Shown in pieces: positions 42,588 through 51,804 of a DNA stretch of 59,803 nt. Positions within the stretch are counted from its first letter, which is position 1, and every line of letters starts with the position of its first letter. The position numbers and the translations under genes are program-made. Under the pieces are notes generated by a model. It saw only the letters and a list, made by a program, of their open reading frames with translations. It was not told where the DNA came from and did not search any database. Origin of the DNA: a virus; IMG/VR virus record IMGVR_UViG_3300032285_002123, positions 1 through 59,803 of that record; one strand, given 5' to 3'.

Positions 42588-43679
42588 TTAGGAAGCTGAC
42601 TTTGTTGCATAAGCAACAGCGTCCTGCTCTTCCCAGTTGATTCCGAAACGGACGAATACGGTGTATTCAATTGTGTCCTTCTTTGGAACGTAGAAGCGGT
42701 TGACTGTGATGTCACGCTGGAATCCCCAGATACGGTTCTGTGGGAAGGTGAGGTCAACGTAGTGTGCTGGGTAGTAAGGTACTTCAAGTACATCAATACC
42801 AAGAACACGAGTCTGACGAGCACCACCGACAGTCTGGTCTACACCACCAAGGTATGAACCACGAGCTGCTTCGGTTGAACCAATAGCTGTGAATAGAGTA
42901 CCGTTATTGCGAACAATGTTAGCAAATGTATCGGTGCTTGCGTAGAACTTAAGACCAGTCTGAAGAGCACGGTAACGACGTGGAATTGAGAGAACAAGCT
43001 TCTGCATGTCCGCTGTAGTCCAGTCAGAACCTGATGAAACGACAGCCTGGTGAGCAAAACCATCGTGCTCAACACGGTTGACGAATCCCTTCATGATATT
43101 GAGGAATGCATCTGAGCCTGTACCTGCACCGTTGATAGCGAGATCTTCGATGTCGTTACCAAAAGCAGTAGTCATAAGACGTACTAGGTGGTCCTCAAGA
43201 GCACCTCCTTCAATATTGTCTTCAAGTGCTTCTGATGAGACTTCCCAGTCAAGACGTAGCTTCTTAGTAGTAAGCTCCACCTTTGAGAATGTCGCACCAG
43301 CGTTTTGGAATGTTGCATCGCCCTGGTTAGCAGCACGAACAACACGCTCTCCAACGTTAACCTTTTCAAGTTCCATTGTGTTTGCGCGCATAGTTACACG
43401 ACGACCATCGTTGGCGAGGGTAGTAGCGTCCCAGATGTAATCGATAAAACGACGAGCCTGTTCTGGACGCAGGATACCAGCACCTGGATAGTTAGGGTTT
43501 GCGGTTGATGATGGGTTAACTGCGTTTGGACCAGTTGTGAGTCCGAAATCTGCTGTAGCTGTGTTCCCAACATAAGCAAATCCTGGGTTAGTTACTCCAC
43601 CAATACCACCAGCTGCAAGTCCACCCTCTGAGTTTGGGTAAGATGCACCTGGGTTATTTTTTAGGATTTCTTCCGACAT
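42588..43679 (-). CDS. major capsid protein
   Basis: This 363-aa HK97-fold-like protein has a Gly/Asn-rich N-terminus (about 1-60), an E-loop-like region and a conserved C-terminal strand region (NRFYVPKKDTIEYTVFVRFGINWEEQDAVAYA). It follows the protease/scaffold gene. ATG 43679 is chosen because GGAGG lies 8 nt upstream; an ATG five codons earlier has none. A strong ribosome site and terminator fit high expression. Confidence 0.9.
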   Translation of the reverse strand: MSEEILKNNPGASYPNSEGGLAAGGIGGVTNPGFAYVGNTATADFGLTTGPNAVNPSSTANPNYPGAGILRPEQARRFIDYIWDATTLANDGRRVTMRANTMELEKVNVGERVVRAANQGDATFQNAGATFSKVELTTKKLRLDWEVSSEALEDNIEGGALEDHLVRLMTTAFGNDIEDLAINGAGTGSDAFLNIMKGFVNRVEHDGFAHQAVVSSGSDWTTADMQKLVLSIPRRYRALQTGLKFYASTDTFANIVRNNGTLFTAIGSTEAARGSYLGGVDQTVGGARQTRVLGIDVLEVPYYPAHYVDLTFPQNRIWGFQRDITVNRFYVPKKDTIEYTVFVRFGINWEEQDAVAYATKSAS

Positions 43680-43712
43680 ATATTTCACCTCCATGAAAAT
43701 GTTTTTATTTTA

Positions 43713-45020
43713 TTACTTTAGTAGATCGGATGTAGTGAGGAAACTGCCACCCCATACTGATTTTTCAACCATTGCTGGTTCCTGAACGATCTCACCGAGG
43801 TCGCCAGACTTACGGAAAGCAGTATCAGCTTCTACTGCGTCAATACGCTTTCCAAGATTGTTAAAGCCACCTTCGGCATCTTCTAGCTTTGACTCAACTA
43901 GACCGAGTGACTTCTTTAGTTCTGTAATTTCAGCACTTTGTGCCTTAACTACATCAATGATATCGCTAAAGGCTGATGTAATGGTATTCTTTAGGTCAGC
44001 AACTGCATTAACAGTGGCCTCATCTGACTTAGATACCGCTTCATTTTCAACAGATACGTCAGCTGGAACTTCACCAGTAACTTCTGCAACTTCTTCAGCC
44101 TCTTCAGCTTCAGCCTCAGCTGCATCTTCCTCTGGGGTTTCTGCAACTTCTTCTGTGTCAGCTGTTACGGCTTCGGCATCTGCCTCTGGAGCGATCTCAA
44201 CAACTTCGTTCTCTGCATTTTCTGCAGCAACGTCGTTTACAATTTCGTTTGAATTTGCCATGTTGTTTTCCTCCTGTGTCATCTTAGTCACATTAATGCC
44301 TTTAGCACTATCAACTAAGAACTTAATCATGTCTACCTTCTCAGAATCTGACTTCTCTACGAAACCAATGTTCTGCATAGGCAGTCCACTTGTTGGGCTA
44401 ACGGCTGAATCTTCCTCTGAAAGAGTAACAATTCCAGACTCCTTATCCCAAAAAACATTTTCGATTACTGTATCAACAGCATCTCCCTTTAGTGTGTCCA
44501 CTCCATCAACTTTCTCTACTGAAAGGATGCTTGCGAACTGATTTGCTGGATTGTCAACAAGTGATAGTTCTACAAGGTCATAATCTTTGATAATACGGAT
44601 CTGTGTATCCATCTTCTCATCATAACCATCATCCCACTTATTCATTCTACCACCGATAGAAAAACCTGTGTATGTACCATCTAGAACCTTTTCCCAGCAA
44701 TCCTGAGCACCCTTTGACACATAAGCTGAAACATAAATACCTGAATAGAACTTCTTTGTCTCTGGATCAAAGTACTTATCTTCCTTGAATGAAACCATCT
44801 TTCCTACTGCTGATGGCTGGTGCATTTCACGAATGTTACCACGGAACTTTGAGAATGCAGCAAGTGAAGCTTCTGGAGTAACAATGTCCATCTGCTTATC
44901 AATGTTGTCTAGAGTAGCAAAACCAGATACGATACGACGTTCCTGATCTACCTTGCTGAAAGGCATTGATAGACGAACGTTGTCTCCCTCTGTATCCCAA
45001 TGTGCTTTAGAAATAGTCAT
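43713..45020 (-). CDS. prohead protease fused to scaffold region
   Basis: Residues 1-165 match the S78/XkdF-like prohead protease: H67 (REMHQP) and S121 (GFSIGGR) with ELSLVDNPAN. Residues 260-335 are an Ala/Glu/Val-rich acidic tract, and 345-400 a coiled coil, as in scaffold domains. The enzyme would cut the scaffold during capsid maturation. A TATAAT lies 8 nt before the ATG. Confidence 0.88.
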   Translation of the reverse strand: MTISKAHWDTEGDNVRLSMPFSKVDQERRIVSGFATLDNIDKQMDIVTPEASLAAFSKFRGNIREMHQPSAVGKMVSFKEDKYFDPETKKFYSGIYVSAYVSKGAQDCWEKVLDGTYTGFSIGGRMNKWDDGYDEKMDTQIRIIKDYDLVELSLVDNPANQFASILSVEKVDGVDTLKGDAVDTVIENVFWDKESGIVTLSEEDSAVSPTSGLPMQNIGFVEKSDSEKVDMIKFLVDSAKGINVTKMTQEENNMANSNEIVNDVAAENAENEVVEIAPEADAEAVTADTEEVAETPEEDAAEAEAEEAEEVAEVTGEVPADVSVENEAVSKSDEATVNAVADLKNTITSAFSDIIDVVKAQSAEITELKKSLGLVESKLEDAEGGFNNLGKRIDAVEADTAFRKSGDLGEIVQEPAMVEKSVWGGSFLTTSDLLK

Positions 45021-45028
45021 ACTAATTA

Positions 45029-45034
45029 ATTATA
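45029..45034 (-). promoter_or_regulatory. -10 promoter for protease-scaffold gene
   Basis: TATAAT is 8 bases before ATG 45020, predicting a leader of 1-2 nt at most. No TGn extension. Confidence 0.45.
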
Positions 45035-45065
45035 GAGCCTTTTTTATAGATTATTGTAAAATTAA

Positions 45066-45074
45066 ATTATATCA
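45066..45074 (-). promoter_or_regulatory. second extended -10 promoter after portal gene
   Basis: TGA-TATAAT (hexamer 45066-45071) lies about 45 nt before the protease start. Tandem promoters may drive the capsid operon. Confidence 0.45.
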
Positions 45075-45083
45075 CAATTTTAT

Positions 45084-46685
45084 CTATTTTGAGGCTCTAC
45101 CCTCTCCTTTTGGATTTCTTCCTGAAATTGTTGCTGGTCCATCAGACTGATTGTTTGTACGCTCTGCGTCACGCTGACGAGTTTGCTTTGTGTTTGCTGT
45201 AGCGTCAGCTGCTTGACGAGCAGTTAGCTCTACAACCTTGTCTCCACCTTCAATTTCTGGAAGATTAATGATTCCACGAGCTTCGTTAGGAACCATAATC
45301 TTGTTACGAATGTATCGCTCAAGAATCTGTGATTGTGCAACTTCATCTGTAAGTGTAAGCTCATTAAATTTAAACTCAAGAATGTCTGTCTTTTCACGAA
45401 TAATTCGGTTTAGAATCTTTTCAAGTTTACTTTGTTCTGGACGAGCAACCTGCTCTTTAAATGTACGATCTTGTGCAATTGAGGATGCTACGGCAGCACC
45501 ATCTCCACCACCAAGTTTTGAAAGTGGAACCTGGTGAGCAACAAGGATATCATCTCTATTCTGCTTACGGTAGTTATAGAACGATCCTTCCTGTACCCCA
45601 TTTTCAATTGGCTCCATCTTAAACTCAACCTTGTTTGTGTCTGAGTCTCCTGGAAGTGGAATATAAAGTGTGCGGTGTGACTGTGACTTTAGACCAGTTT
45701 GTAGGAATCTGAAAAGCTTGTCTTCTGATTCTGCAGTAAGCTGTGCTCCCTTAAGAGTTACAATGTAACGTGGCACAGCCTTGTTCTGGAAGTAATCAAT
45801 GTTGTATTGTGATGCAAGTGCGTCACCAAGTAGCGATGGCATTGCAGCAATTACGTCAGGAACACCATAGAATGTGTTTAGTGGTGAATATTCCTTGATG
45901 TGAATAATTTCGTTTGGACGCTGATCGTCAGTAATTGGGTTTAGATTTTTTGCACCAAAGTTACGGAAGTAAACAACCTTGTTTCCAATAATCTGCACAA
46001 AACCATCGTGAAGACGACGTACACGCATTGTGGCTGCAGGAATGTGACCAATATAACCAATGTCACCCTTTACTGTACGACCAATTTCAAGGAATCCGTT
46101 ACCTACTGCATGAACATCAGTAAATACCTTTTCCATGGTGCTTGTAAAACTTTCATCTTGATTAAGACTTTCAATCCAATCACGAAGTTCAATCTTTAGT
46201 CTTTCAATGCGGTTACGAGCACGTTTAAGAGCATCTTCATCTGTTACATTTTCAAGCTTGAGTGTTGTCTTGCTTGATACAACAAAGTCATAGCCAAGAC
46301 CAACAGTATTTTCTACCTTTGCATCAATAGCAGCGTGATTAGCGAATGAAGTATCGTAGTAACTTGCAAGCTCGTTAAGGTTATATGGTGGGGTAATAAT
46401 GTCAAACAGACCATAAGCATTACGGTAGATTACACCAGGGTTAATAGCCTTTGACTTTGCACCCTCACCAGTTTGAACAGCTGCTGCTGAATCTAGGTAG
46501 GCATCCGTAACTGCAGTCTTTTCAATTTTACGAGCTGCACGACGCTTAAAGTTTAGGTCAAGACCGCTGTAGTGCTTTAGCTCATCCCACTCAACATTAA
46601 ATGGATCGGCAAACTTTGTTATTTGCTGCTCTTCTTCTCTATCCCATTTAATTGGAATACTAATTCTTGTTAGATCATCACTCAT
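45084..46685 (-). CDS. portal protein
   Basis: This 533-aa protein fits phage portal proteins: an N-terminal wing, then GNGFLEIGR, then AAMPSLLGDALASQYNIDYFQNKAVP and HQVPLSKLGG (near 395), with a long C-terminal helix and a Thr/Asn/Arg-rich tail. It forms the ring through which DNA is packaged. ATG 46685 overlaps the upstream gene's stop by 8 nt (ATGAGTGA). Confidence 0.9.
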   Translation of the reverse strand: MSDDLTRISIPIKWDREEEQQITKFADPFNVEWDELKHYSGLDLNFKRRAARKIEKTAVTDAYLDSAAAVQTGEGAKSKAINPGVIYRNAYGLFDIITPPYNLNELASYYDTSFANHAAIDAKVENTVGLGYDFVVSSKTTLKLENVTDEDALKRARNRIERLKIELRDWIESLNQDESFTSTMEKVFTDVHAVGNGFLEIGRTVKGDIGYIGHIPAATMRVRRLHDGFVQIIGNKVVYFRNFGAKNLNPITDDQRPNEIIHIKEYSPLNTFYGVPDVIAAMPSLLGDALASQYNIDYFQNKAVPRYIVTLKGAQLTAESEDKLFRFLQTGLKSQSHRTLYIPLPGDSDTNKVEFKMEPIENGVQEGSFYNYRKQNRDDILVAHQVPLSKLGGGDGAAVASSIAQDRTFKEQVARPEQSKLEKILNRIIREKTDILEFKFNELTLTDEVAQSQILERYIRNKIMVPNEARGIINLPEIEGGDKVVELTARQAADATANTKQTRQRDAERTNNQSDGPATISGRNPKGEGRASK

Positions 46686-47046
46686 CGCCGTATAACTCCA
46701 AAGTCTTCTTAGCTGCAATCAAGGCACCAAGGTCATTGTTTGATGGAATAAGTCCTTGGCTCATGCGGTCTTTTTGTTCGCTATATTCTTCATCTGAAAT
46801 CTTACGAACATTTGGAAAAAATACAGCTTTACCATCTGGTTGTCCATTATACTTAGCTGCATCAGCTAGCTCTTTCATCTTCTTAGGGTCATCTTTCATT
46901 GATTCAATACTTAATGCGTTACCCTCGCCGTCAGTAAAGAACTTTCCAGAAGGAAGCTGCCAAACATAAATGCCAGCATTTGAGAATGGTTCTTCAATTA
47001 CCTGAACCCTGGTTTGACCAATTTGGCCCTTCATAATCTTTTCCAT
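46678..47046 (-). CDS. conserved protein preceding portal
   Basis: This 122-aa protein (from ATG 47046) has a short beta domain (VWQLPSGKFFTDGEGN) and then a long helical part. A TATACT box lies 7 bases before this ATG. Homologous-looking proteins precede portal genes in actinophages; the function is unknown. ATG 47034 (GGAAAAG upstream) is an alternative start. Confidence 0.65.
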   Translation of the reverse strand: MEKIMKGQIGQTRVQVIEEPFSNAGIYVWQLPSGKFFTDGEGNALSIESMKDDPKKMKELADAAKYNGQPDGKAVFFPNVRKISDEEYSEQKDRMSQGLIPSNNDLGALIAAKKTLELYGDE

Positions 47047-47053
47047 AACCACA

Positions 47054-47062
47054 AGTATACCA
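47054..47062 (-). promoter_or_regulatory. extended -10 promoter for the portal operon
   Basis: TGG-TATACT (hexamer 47054-47059) lies 7 bases before ATG 47046, with the same TGGTATACTT core as the Dps promoter. Confidence 0.5.
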
Positions 47063-47064
47063 TA

Positions 47065-50000
47065 TTATGCAGATAGTCGTATTGTTGGTGTCGAAGCTAT
47101 GTTTGAATATACAACATTTTGATACTTGTTTATCTTTATTCCACTAACATCGTTTGTTTCTGTTCCAAATATTTTGTTAGTTCCAGTATAAACTTGAAAA
47201 ATTGTTTTTGGAGAGATTTCTGCCTTTGGATCTATTTCAGAAAATTCTAGAATTCTCCAGGTAATTGCGTTTCCATTTGAATCCACTCTATTTTTTACAA
47301 TTCCCCAAGTTTCATTATTTGTTTCAAAAACTTTAGACCAAGATGTAATAGTTAGCTGAACGTCAATTGAACTCTTGTTGATTTGATAATAAGAAAAATT
47401 ATTAAATGTTGCTTGCTGCAAAAGTTTTACACTTCCTGGTTCAGGGAACTGCAAGGTTTTTGTAAAAACTGCTCCGAGCATTACCCACTCATTTAATTTT
47501 AATATTGGAGAGCTTGTATAAACACCATTTATGTAAAACTCTATATCTGTAAATTCTTGTGGTGTGCTTTGTCCTACTGGTGTAATTGTTGGAACAATCT
47601 TATAGTATCCATTAGAAACTTGAAAAACAGTAAATGATATTGTTCCGTTACCATTAGCTACCTCAAACAAAACATTTCCATCTTCTGGTGCATCCAACAA
47701 CAAGGACGTGTTTATGGAGCTTAGGTAAAAGTTTGAAATGACTGATTCATTTATTGGGATGTATATTCCTCTATCAGTAACTTCACTTCCTATTGGCTTT
47801 AAACTCTTAATACCGCTGTGTTTTGAAAGATTTAAATATGGAGATGAGTTTTTTGCAATTCTGTGAGGGTTTCCTTTATATGCAAACTTACCATCATTAT
47901 TTTTTGCATAAGAATAGACTGGAGTATTCAATCTAGTTGTTATTGGCTTTGCAAGAGTTTTATCGAAACTACTAGAGGTTTCTGTTTGGTAGGTTTGAGA
48001 CAAAAAGTTTAGGTGTCTAAGATTTACAAAATCATATTTTGTAGAATTTGACTTTATTTCTACAATAGTTGTCATAATCATTTGTGACAAATCTAATTCA
48101 GTAGGAACGTGAATGATTGTTCCGTCAAAAACCTCATATTTGTTATTAATATGTGTTGAGTCTAAAATCATAGAGCTATTAAGTTGGATAGGATCATAGC
48201 TCAATCCATAATTAGAAATTGTCTCGTTTTTGTTATGAAAAATAATATAAGACTTTACCAGCTCTGCAGAACTATCAATCACATCATTTACGATAATGTG
48301 GTTTTGTGATGGGTAATCAATATTAAATTGAATTGTATCAATTCCTGCTGGAGTTTGTGTTGCAAGTGTTGATAGTGGCAAATAATCTTTCCAATATGAC
48401 TTTGTAGAAGCATCAATTGCAAAGTGGTTAATTGTTGAATTTCCAGAGGAGTCAAAAGTCTTTAACTTCATTCCAAAGGCATATGCATTGTCTTCTGTCA
48501 TAAGACTTGTTGAAGAAACATTTGATGATCCTACAGCTATTGTTCCGTTTGCATTTAGGTTTATCATTCCTGAGTCAAAATATTTTGTCAAATTGCCTTT
48601 TGTATTTATTCCAACTTCATAAAGTTTACCCTGGAACATTGTTGTAATTTCTGAATCATTACCAGCATAATCTCCAATAACATATAGGGATAATGAATTT
48701 ATTTTTCTAATAAAGTTTGAAATTATTTTTTGTTCTGGAGTTGTTGTTAGATTTTTTAATTGTGAAACATTCCATCCGACTGCAAAAGTTAGTTCGTTAG
48801 AACTTAAGGTTGTTTTCTTTATAGTTCCATGAACTCTTCCAATTTTATATTTATAAGATAAATCTTTTCCGTTCAAAACAATTGAAAGATGATCTTTTGT
48901 ATTTTTGTCTTCTAGTTTTAAAATTACTTGTTCATTTGTAATTGAATCATCTTGTTTTTTTACAACACAATAAATTGATTGAAGTTGATCCATTCCTTTT
49001 TGAGAAATTTTATCAAAGTAAACATAGCCATTTATTGTTGACCAAGAACTTCCAGCATTTATCTTTATGTATGGATTTGTATCTGGAGAAGATGCATTTA
49101 AAGAAATAAGGTCAGATTCCCACTTGCTTGTGTCTGTTTTATTTGATAGCAAGGTATCGCTAAGAATTATTTGTGGAAGATCATTTTGTGGTGAGCCAAG
49201 TGTATTTTTACTTATCAGCACGTTGTCATTAATTGAATTTGCCCATCTTTCTTTTACTGGGTATAAGAATGATGATGAATACTTTACTAAAGTATTGTCA
49301 AAGAATATTTGAGATCCTCCATATGCCGTTGAAAGATTCTGTGGTTCTACAACTGCCTGACCATAACCAAATCTTTTTAGTGCAACTACAGCTGGTACTG
49401 AGTATGGATAAATAGCAATACAATCAACTTCTATTGATGGTATATCCGTGTATGCATAAAAACCAATGTAGTCTTGATCATTTCCACTTGAATCTTTTGA
49501 GTCTGGTAGTGACAAGCTTGCGTTGTTTATTTTTAATGATATTACGGTTTCTCCATTTACAAGTACCCTTGCAAATCCGTCACCAACTACAATATGAATC
49601 AACATTGGTCTAAACCAGTCGCCAACAAAATGAGAAGCCAAATAATCATTAATTTTTAATTTTAAAAATGGTCCTTCAACATATAGTCCGTCATATGATC
49701 CTATTGGACCAATGATTCTTTTTGCAGTAGTTGCATGACTATTTATTCTTACCCAGGCTTCGAATGTTAGTGTTTTAAATCTTCCAGAATTATTTAAGAA
49801 TCCTAACCCAGGCACTATCAGTGATGGAAGGTTTATATTTTTATACAATACTGTTGAATTAAGTGCTCCGAATGTCATTGGAAGCGTAGAGTTTTTAGCA
49901 TATAGGGTAGATGTTTCTGGTGAGCTTGAGCTATTTCCAATGTAATACCCTTGATTTTCATTAGAAGCATATGGATTTGCAACTACCCCATATTTTCCAC

Positions 50001-50649
50001 CAACAACAGATATTGTGTTTGGAATCAGTTGTGGGTGAGTTCCTGTAGACTCAGCATTAAAGTTTTCAATGTTTGATCCTATAGAAAAACCATTAATATA
50101 AAAACTGTAAAGCTCTCCTGTTTTGATTTTGTATTTTACTGTTATTTCAAGGTAGTCATAGGTATTGTGGTCACTTGATAATTCACCAAAGTTAAGAAAT
50201 AGCCACTCTTTATATTTAGTAACTGCTATTTCTTTTGATGCTGTTGCTGTTGATGTAGTTGTTGGATGTGCAAAAACCTTTACACTTTCAATAGATGCAG
50301 TATCTGAATAAAAATAAAAACCTACAGAAAAGTTACCATCACCATTGACAGAAAATCCACTTGGACTTTTAAACACAACAGTTTTTTCATCTCCAACAGA
50401 CCCAGACGATGATCCAAAAAATTTTGTAGCTAGTTCATTTGGCAACGGAAGAAATGGAAATGTTTTTCCAGAAAAATAAAATATGTTTGGATCTGTAGAA
50501 GAGTCTAATCCAGTTGCTGTCCAGTTTACAATATCTTTGTTGGTTTCTGAAAAATACGAAACAAAGTCACACTTGTCATCTAGTGACCAAAGTGCTGTAG
50601 GATTTTCTGCATAAATTTTTTCTGCATAAAGATTAGATGGAGTAGACAA
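47065..50649 (-). CDS. large structural protein with LamG/concanavalin-like domains
   Basis: This 1194-aa, beta-rich protein contains LamG-like segments, e.g. residues about 295-375 (FEAWVRINSHATTAKRIIGPIG...) and 845-900. The ALWSLDD start is typical of phage proteins with such domains. It is expected on the virion surface, perhaps binding carbohydrate. Its position upstream of the portal is unusual. The start is TTG with AGGTG upstream. Confidence 0.72.
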   Translation of the reverse strand: MSTPSNLYAEKIYAENPTALWSLDDKCDFVSYFSETNKDIVNWTATGLDSSTDPNIFYFSGKTFPFLPLPNELATKFFGSSSGSVGDEKTVVFKSPSGFSVNGDGNFSVGFYFYSDTASIESVKVFAHPTTTSTATASKEIAVTKYKEWLFLNFGELSSDHNTYDYLEITVKYKIKTGELYSFYINGFSIGSNIENFNAESTGTHPQLIPNTISVVGGKYGVVANPYASNENQGYYIGNSSSSPETSTLYAKNSTLPMTFGALNSTVLYKNINLPSLIVPGLGFLNNSGRFKTLTFEAWVRINSHATTAKRIIGPIGSYDGLYVEGPFLKLKINDYLASHFVGDWFRPMLIHIVVGDGFARVLVNGETVISLKINNASLSLPDSKDSSGNDQDYIGFYAYTDIPSIEVDCIAIYPYSVPAVVALKRFGYGQAVVEPQNLSTAYGGSQIFFDNTLVKYSSSFLYPVKERWANSINDNVLISKNTLGSPQNDLPQIILSDTLLSNKTDTSKWESDLISLNASSPDTNPYIKINAGSSWSTINGYVYFDKISQKGMDQLQSIYCVVKKQDDSITNEQVILKLEDKNTKDHLSIVLNGKDLSYKYKIGRVHGTIKKTTLSSNELTFAVGWNVSQLKNLTTTPEQKIISNFIRKINSLSLYVIGDYAGNDSEITTMFQGKLYEVGINTKGNLTKYFDSGMINLNANGTIAVGSSNVSSTSLMTEDNAYAFGMKLKTFDSSGNSTINHFAIDASTKSYWKDYLPLSTLATQTPAGIDTIQFNIDYPSQNHIIVNDVIDSSAELVKSYIIFHNKNETISNYGLSYDPIQLNSSMILDSTHINNKYEVFDGTIIHVPTELDLSQMIMTTIVEIKSNSTKYDFVNLRHLNFLSQTYQTETSSSFDKTLAKPITTRLNTPVYSYAKNNDGKFAYKGNPHRIAKNSSPYLNLSKHSGIKSLKPIGSEVTDRGIYIPINESVISNFYLSSINTSLLLDAPEDGNVLFEVANGNGTISFTVFQVSNGYYKIVPTITPVGQSTPQEFTDIEFYINGVYTSSPILKLNEWVMLGAVFTKTLQFPEPGSVKLLQQATFNNFSYYQINKSSIDVQLTITSWSKVFETNNETWGIVKNRVDSNGNAITWRILEFSEIDPKAEISPKTIFQVYTGTNKIFGTETNDVSGIKINKYQNVVYSNIASTPTIRLSA

Positions 50650-50697
50650 ATATTTTCACCTACTCCATCTTATCATATTAACTTGTTTTAATACTTA

Positions 50698-50922
50698 TTA
50701 ACCTAGTGCATTAAGTTCGTTCTGATAAATCTCAATTGCTTTCTGGATTGTTTCAATATCCTTATCAATTGATGCTAGGTTATCAGCATTGTCTTCTTGC
50801 TTTTCTGCTACCTGGCGATTAAGCTCAAGCTTGTATCCCTCTGCAGCAAATTGTTGAATAGTATTAGACAGAATAATCTGCTTCTGTTCTGTTGACAGAA
50901 TTTCATTAAAGTCGATTGCCAT
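50698..50922 (-). CDS. small coiled-coil protein
   Basis: This 74-aa protein is almost entirely helical (NADNLASIDKDIETIQKAIEIY). It has a good ribosome site (GAGAGG) and its own promoter facing the plus-strand cassette. Likely a minor structural or chaperone protein; not recognised. Confidence 0.7.
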   Translation of the reverse strand: MAIDFNEILSTEQKQIILSNTIQQFAAEGYKLELNRQVAEKQEDNADNLASIDKDIETIQKAIEIYQNELNALG

Positions 50923-50959
50923 TTACGGATCCTCTCATTTGTTAATTACCGTACAAAAA

Positions 50960-50968
50960 ATTATAGCA
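50960..50968 (-). promoter_or_regulatory. extended -10 promoter, minus side of divergent region
   Basis: TGC-TATAAT (hexamer 50960-50965) faces left and serves the coiled-coil gene and LamG gene. It is back to back with the plus-strand promoter at 50973. Confidence 0.5.
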
Positions 50969-50972
50969 TGAT

Positions 50973-51002
50973 TTGCCTATACTATACAAACGGTGTTATA
51001 AT
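50973..51002 (+). promoter_or_regulatory. promoter of the plus-strand peptidase cassette
   Basis: TTGCCT (50973-50978) and TATAAT (50997-51002, preceded by TGT) are 18 bases apart. It would initiate just before the first leader hairpin. Confidence 0.65.
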
Positions 51003-51008
51003 TGTTAG

Positions 51009-51028
51009 ATACCGTCTTTTGACGGTAT
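51009..51028 (+). promoter_or_regulatory. 5' leader hairpin of the peptidase mRNA
   Basis: A perfect 8-bp stem ATACCGTC/GACGGTAT with a TTTT loop is placed at about +1 to +20 of the transcript. It is followed by TGTTCT, too weak a T run for full termination, so it may be a stabilising or regulatory hairpin. Confidence 0.6.
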
Positions 51029-51046
51029 TGTTCTAAGAGGAACAAA

Positions 51047-51145
51047 GTGACAAACAGAGTAACAACGACGGAACTCACTGGCATACTCAAGGAAATATTC
51101 TACTACCACTGTAAAGAATATTGTCTGCCAGGGTATTTATTTTAA
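51047..51145 (+). CDS. 32-aa leader ORF before NlpC/P60 gene
   Basis: GTG 51047 follows AAGAGGA at 6-nt spacing. The product (32 aa) starts MTNRVTTTELTG and ends YYHCKEYCLPGYLF, with two cysteines (C22, C26) and four tyrosines. Its stop is inside the second hairpin. It could be a regulatory leader peptide for the peptidase. No homolog is recognised. Confidence 0.55.
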   Translation: MTNRVTTTELTGILKEIFYYHCKEYCLPGYLF

Positions 51146-51150
51146 ATACC
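51132..51150 (+). promoter_or_regulatory. second leader hairpin overlapping leader ORF stop
   Basis: GGTATTT/AAATACC is a 7-bp stem with loop ATTTT that includes the leader's TAA. A ribosome finishing the leader ORF would melt it. It is about 20 nt before the AAGGAGG of the peptidase gene. Confidence 0.5.
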
Positions 51151-51181
51151 GCAACAACATAAAAAATAAGGAGGTAGCAAA

Positions 51182-51799
51182 TTGTTTAATAAAAAAATTG
51201 CTGCTGCAAGCATTGGTATTCTTACCTTATCACTTGCAACTTGCTCTAGTACCTTTGCTGGAGCAACACAACTAAATAGTGAACCAAAGACAAGTTATGT
51301 CTTTTCATTAACAGGAAACTCAAATCCTGGCATTGTTGAAACAAAAGCTGCTGAACAAGCAGCTATTATCCAAAAGCAAATTTGGGAAAAAGCTGAGCTA
51401 GAGAATAATACTCTTAATATTAATCAAATGATAAATAAGCTCAAGCATCAAGTTGGCATAACACCATACGTTCCTACAGGTGATTCTACAGATGGATGGG
51501 ACTGTTCTGGAATGGTTAGATGGGGATACCTTGAGATTGGAATAGATCTTTATCATGGTGCTACGCATCAAAGGCATTCTGGAACTATTGTCTCTAATCC
51601 AAAGCCTGGAGATATTGTAGTATTTGGATGGAAGGGTGTTTATGATACTGAACATTCAGCTATTTATATTGGTGATGGTTTAATGATTCAAGCTGGCGGT
51701 AAACCAGGAGATGTTACTAACATTACGTCTGTATATAAATGGGCAAAAGAAAATGATAACACCTATGTTACTTATACAAGAATATTGAATACAAATTAA
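51182..51799 (+). CDS. secreted NlpC/P60 family peptidase
   Basis: A signal peptide (residues 1-27: Lys start, hydrophobic core, cleavage near FAGA) precedes an NlpC/P60 domain with C108 (WDCSGM), H158 (EHSAIYIG) and a third polar position near QAGG (170). These enzymes hydrolyse peptide bonds in peptidoglycan. The signal peptide means it acts outside the membrane, not as the lytic endolysin. It is the only gene on the plus strand, with its own promoter and terminator, like phage morons. TTG start, AAGGAGG 7 nt upstream. Confidence 0.9.
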   Translation: MFNKKIAAASIGILTLSLATCSSTFAGATQLNSEPKTSYVFSLTGNSNPGIVETKAAEQAAIIQKQIWEKAELENNTLNINQMINKLKHQVGITPYVPTGDSTDGWDCSGMVRWGYLEIGIDLYHGATHQRHSGTIVSNPKPGDIVVFGWKGVYDTEHSAIYIGDGLMIQAGGKPGDVTNITSVYKWAKENDNTYVTYTRILNTN

Positions 51800-51804
51800 A
51801 TAAG

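Noticed and set aside
43858-44541. Long plus-strand open frame (227 codons) rich in Ala and Ser
   Set aside because: It is antisense to the Ala/Glu-rich scaffold part of the protease gene; the long frame follows from the biased codons there. No ribosome site or promoter.
51009-51180. Cyclic di-AMP (ydaO-type) riboswitch upstream of the NlpC/P60 gene, as in some Actinobacteria
   Set aside because: The leader is too short and lacks the expected multi-helix architecture; only two simple hairpins and an ORF are present.
51182-51250. Lipoprotein signal (LATC) in the peptidase
   Set aside because: Position -1 is Thr, not Gly, Ala or Ser, so a lipobox is unlikely; ordinary signal peptidase cleavage near FAGA fits better.
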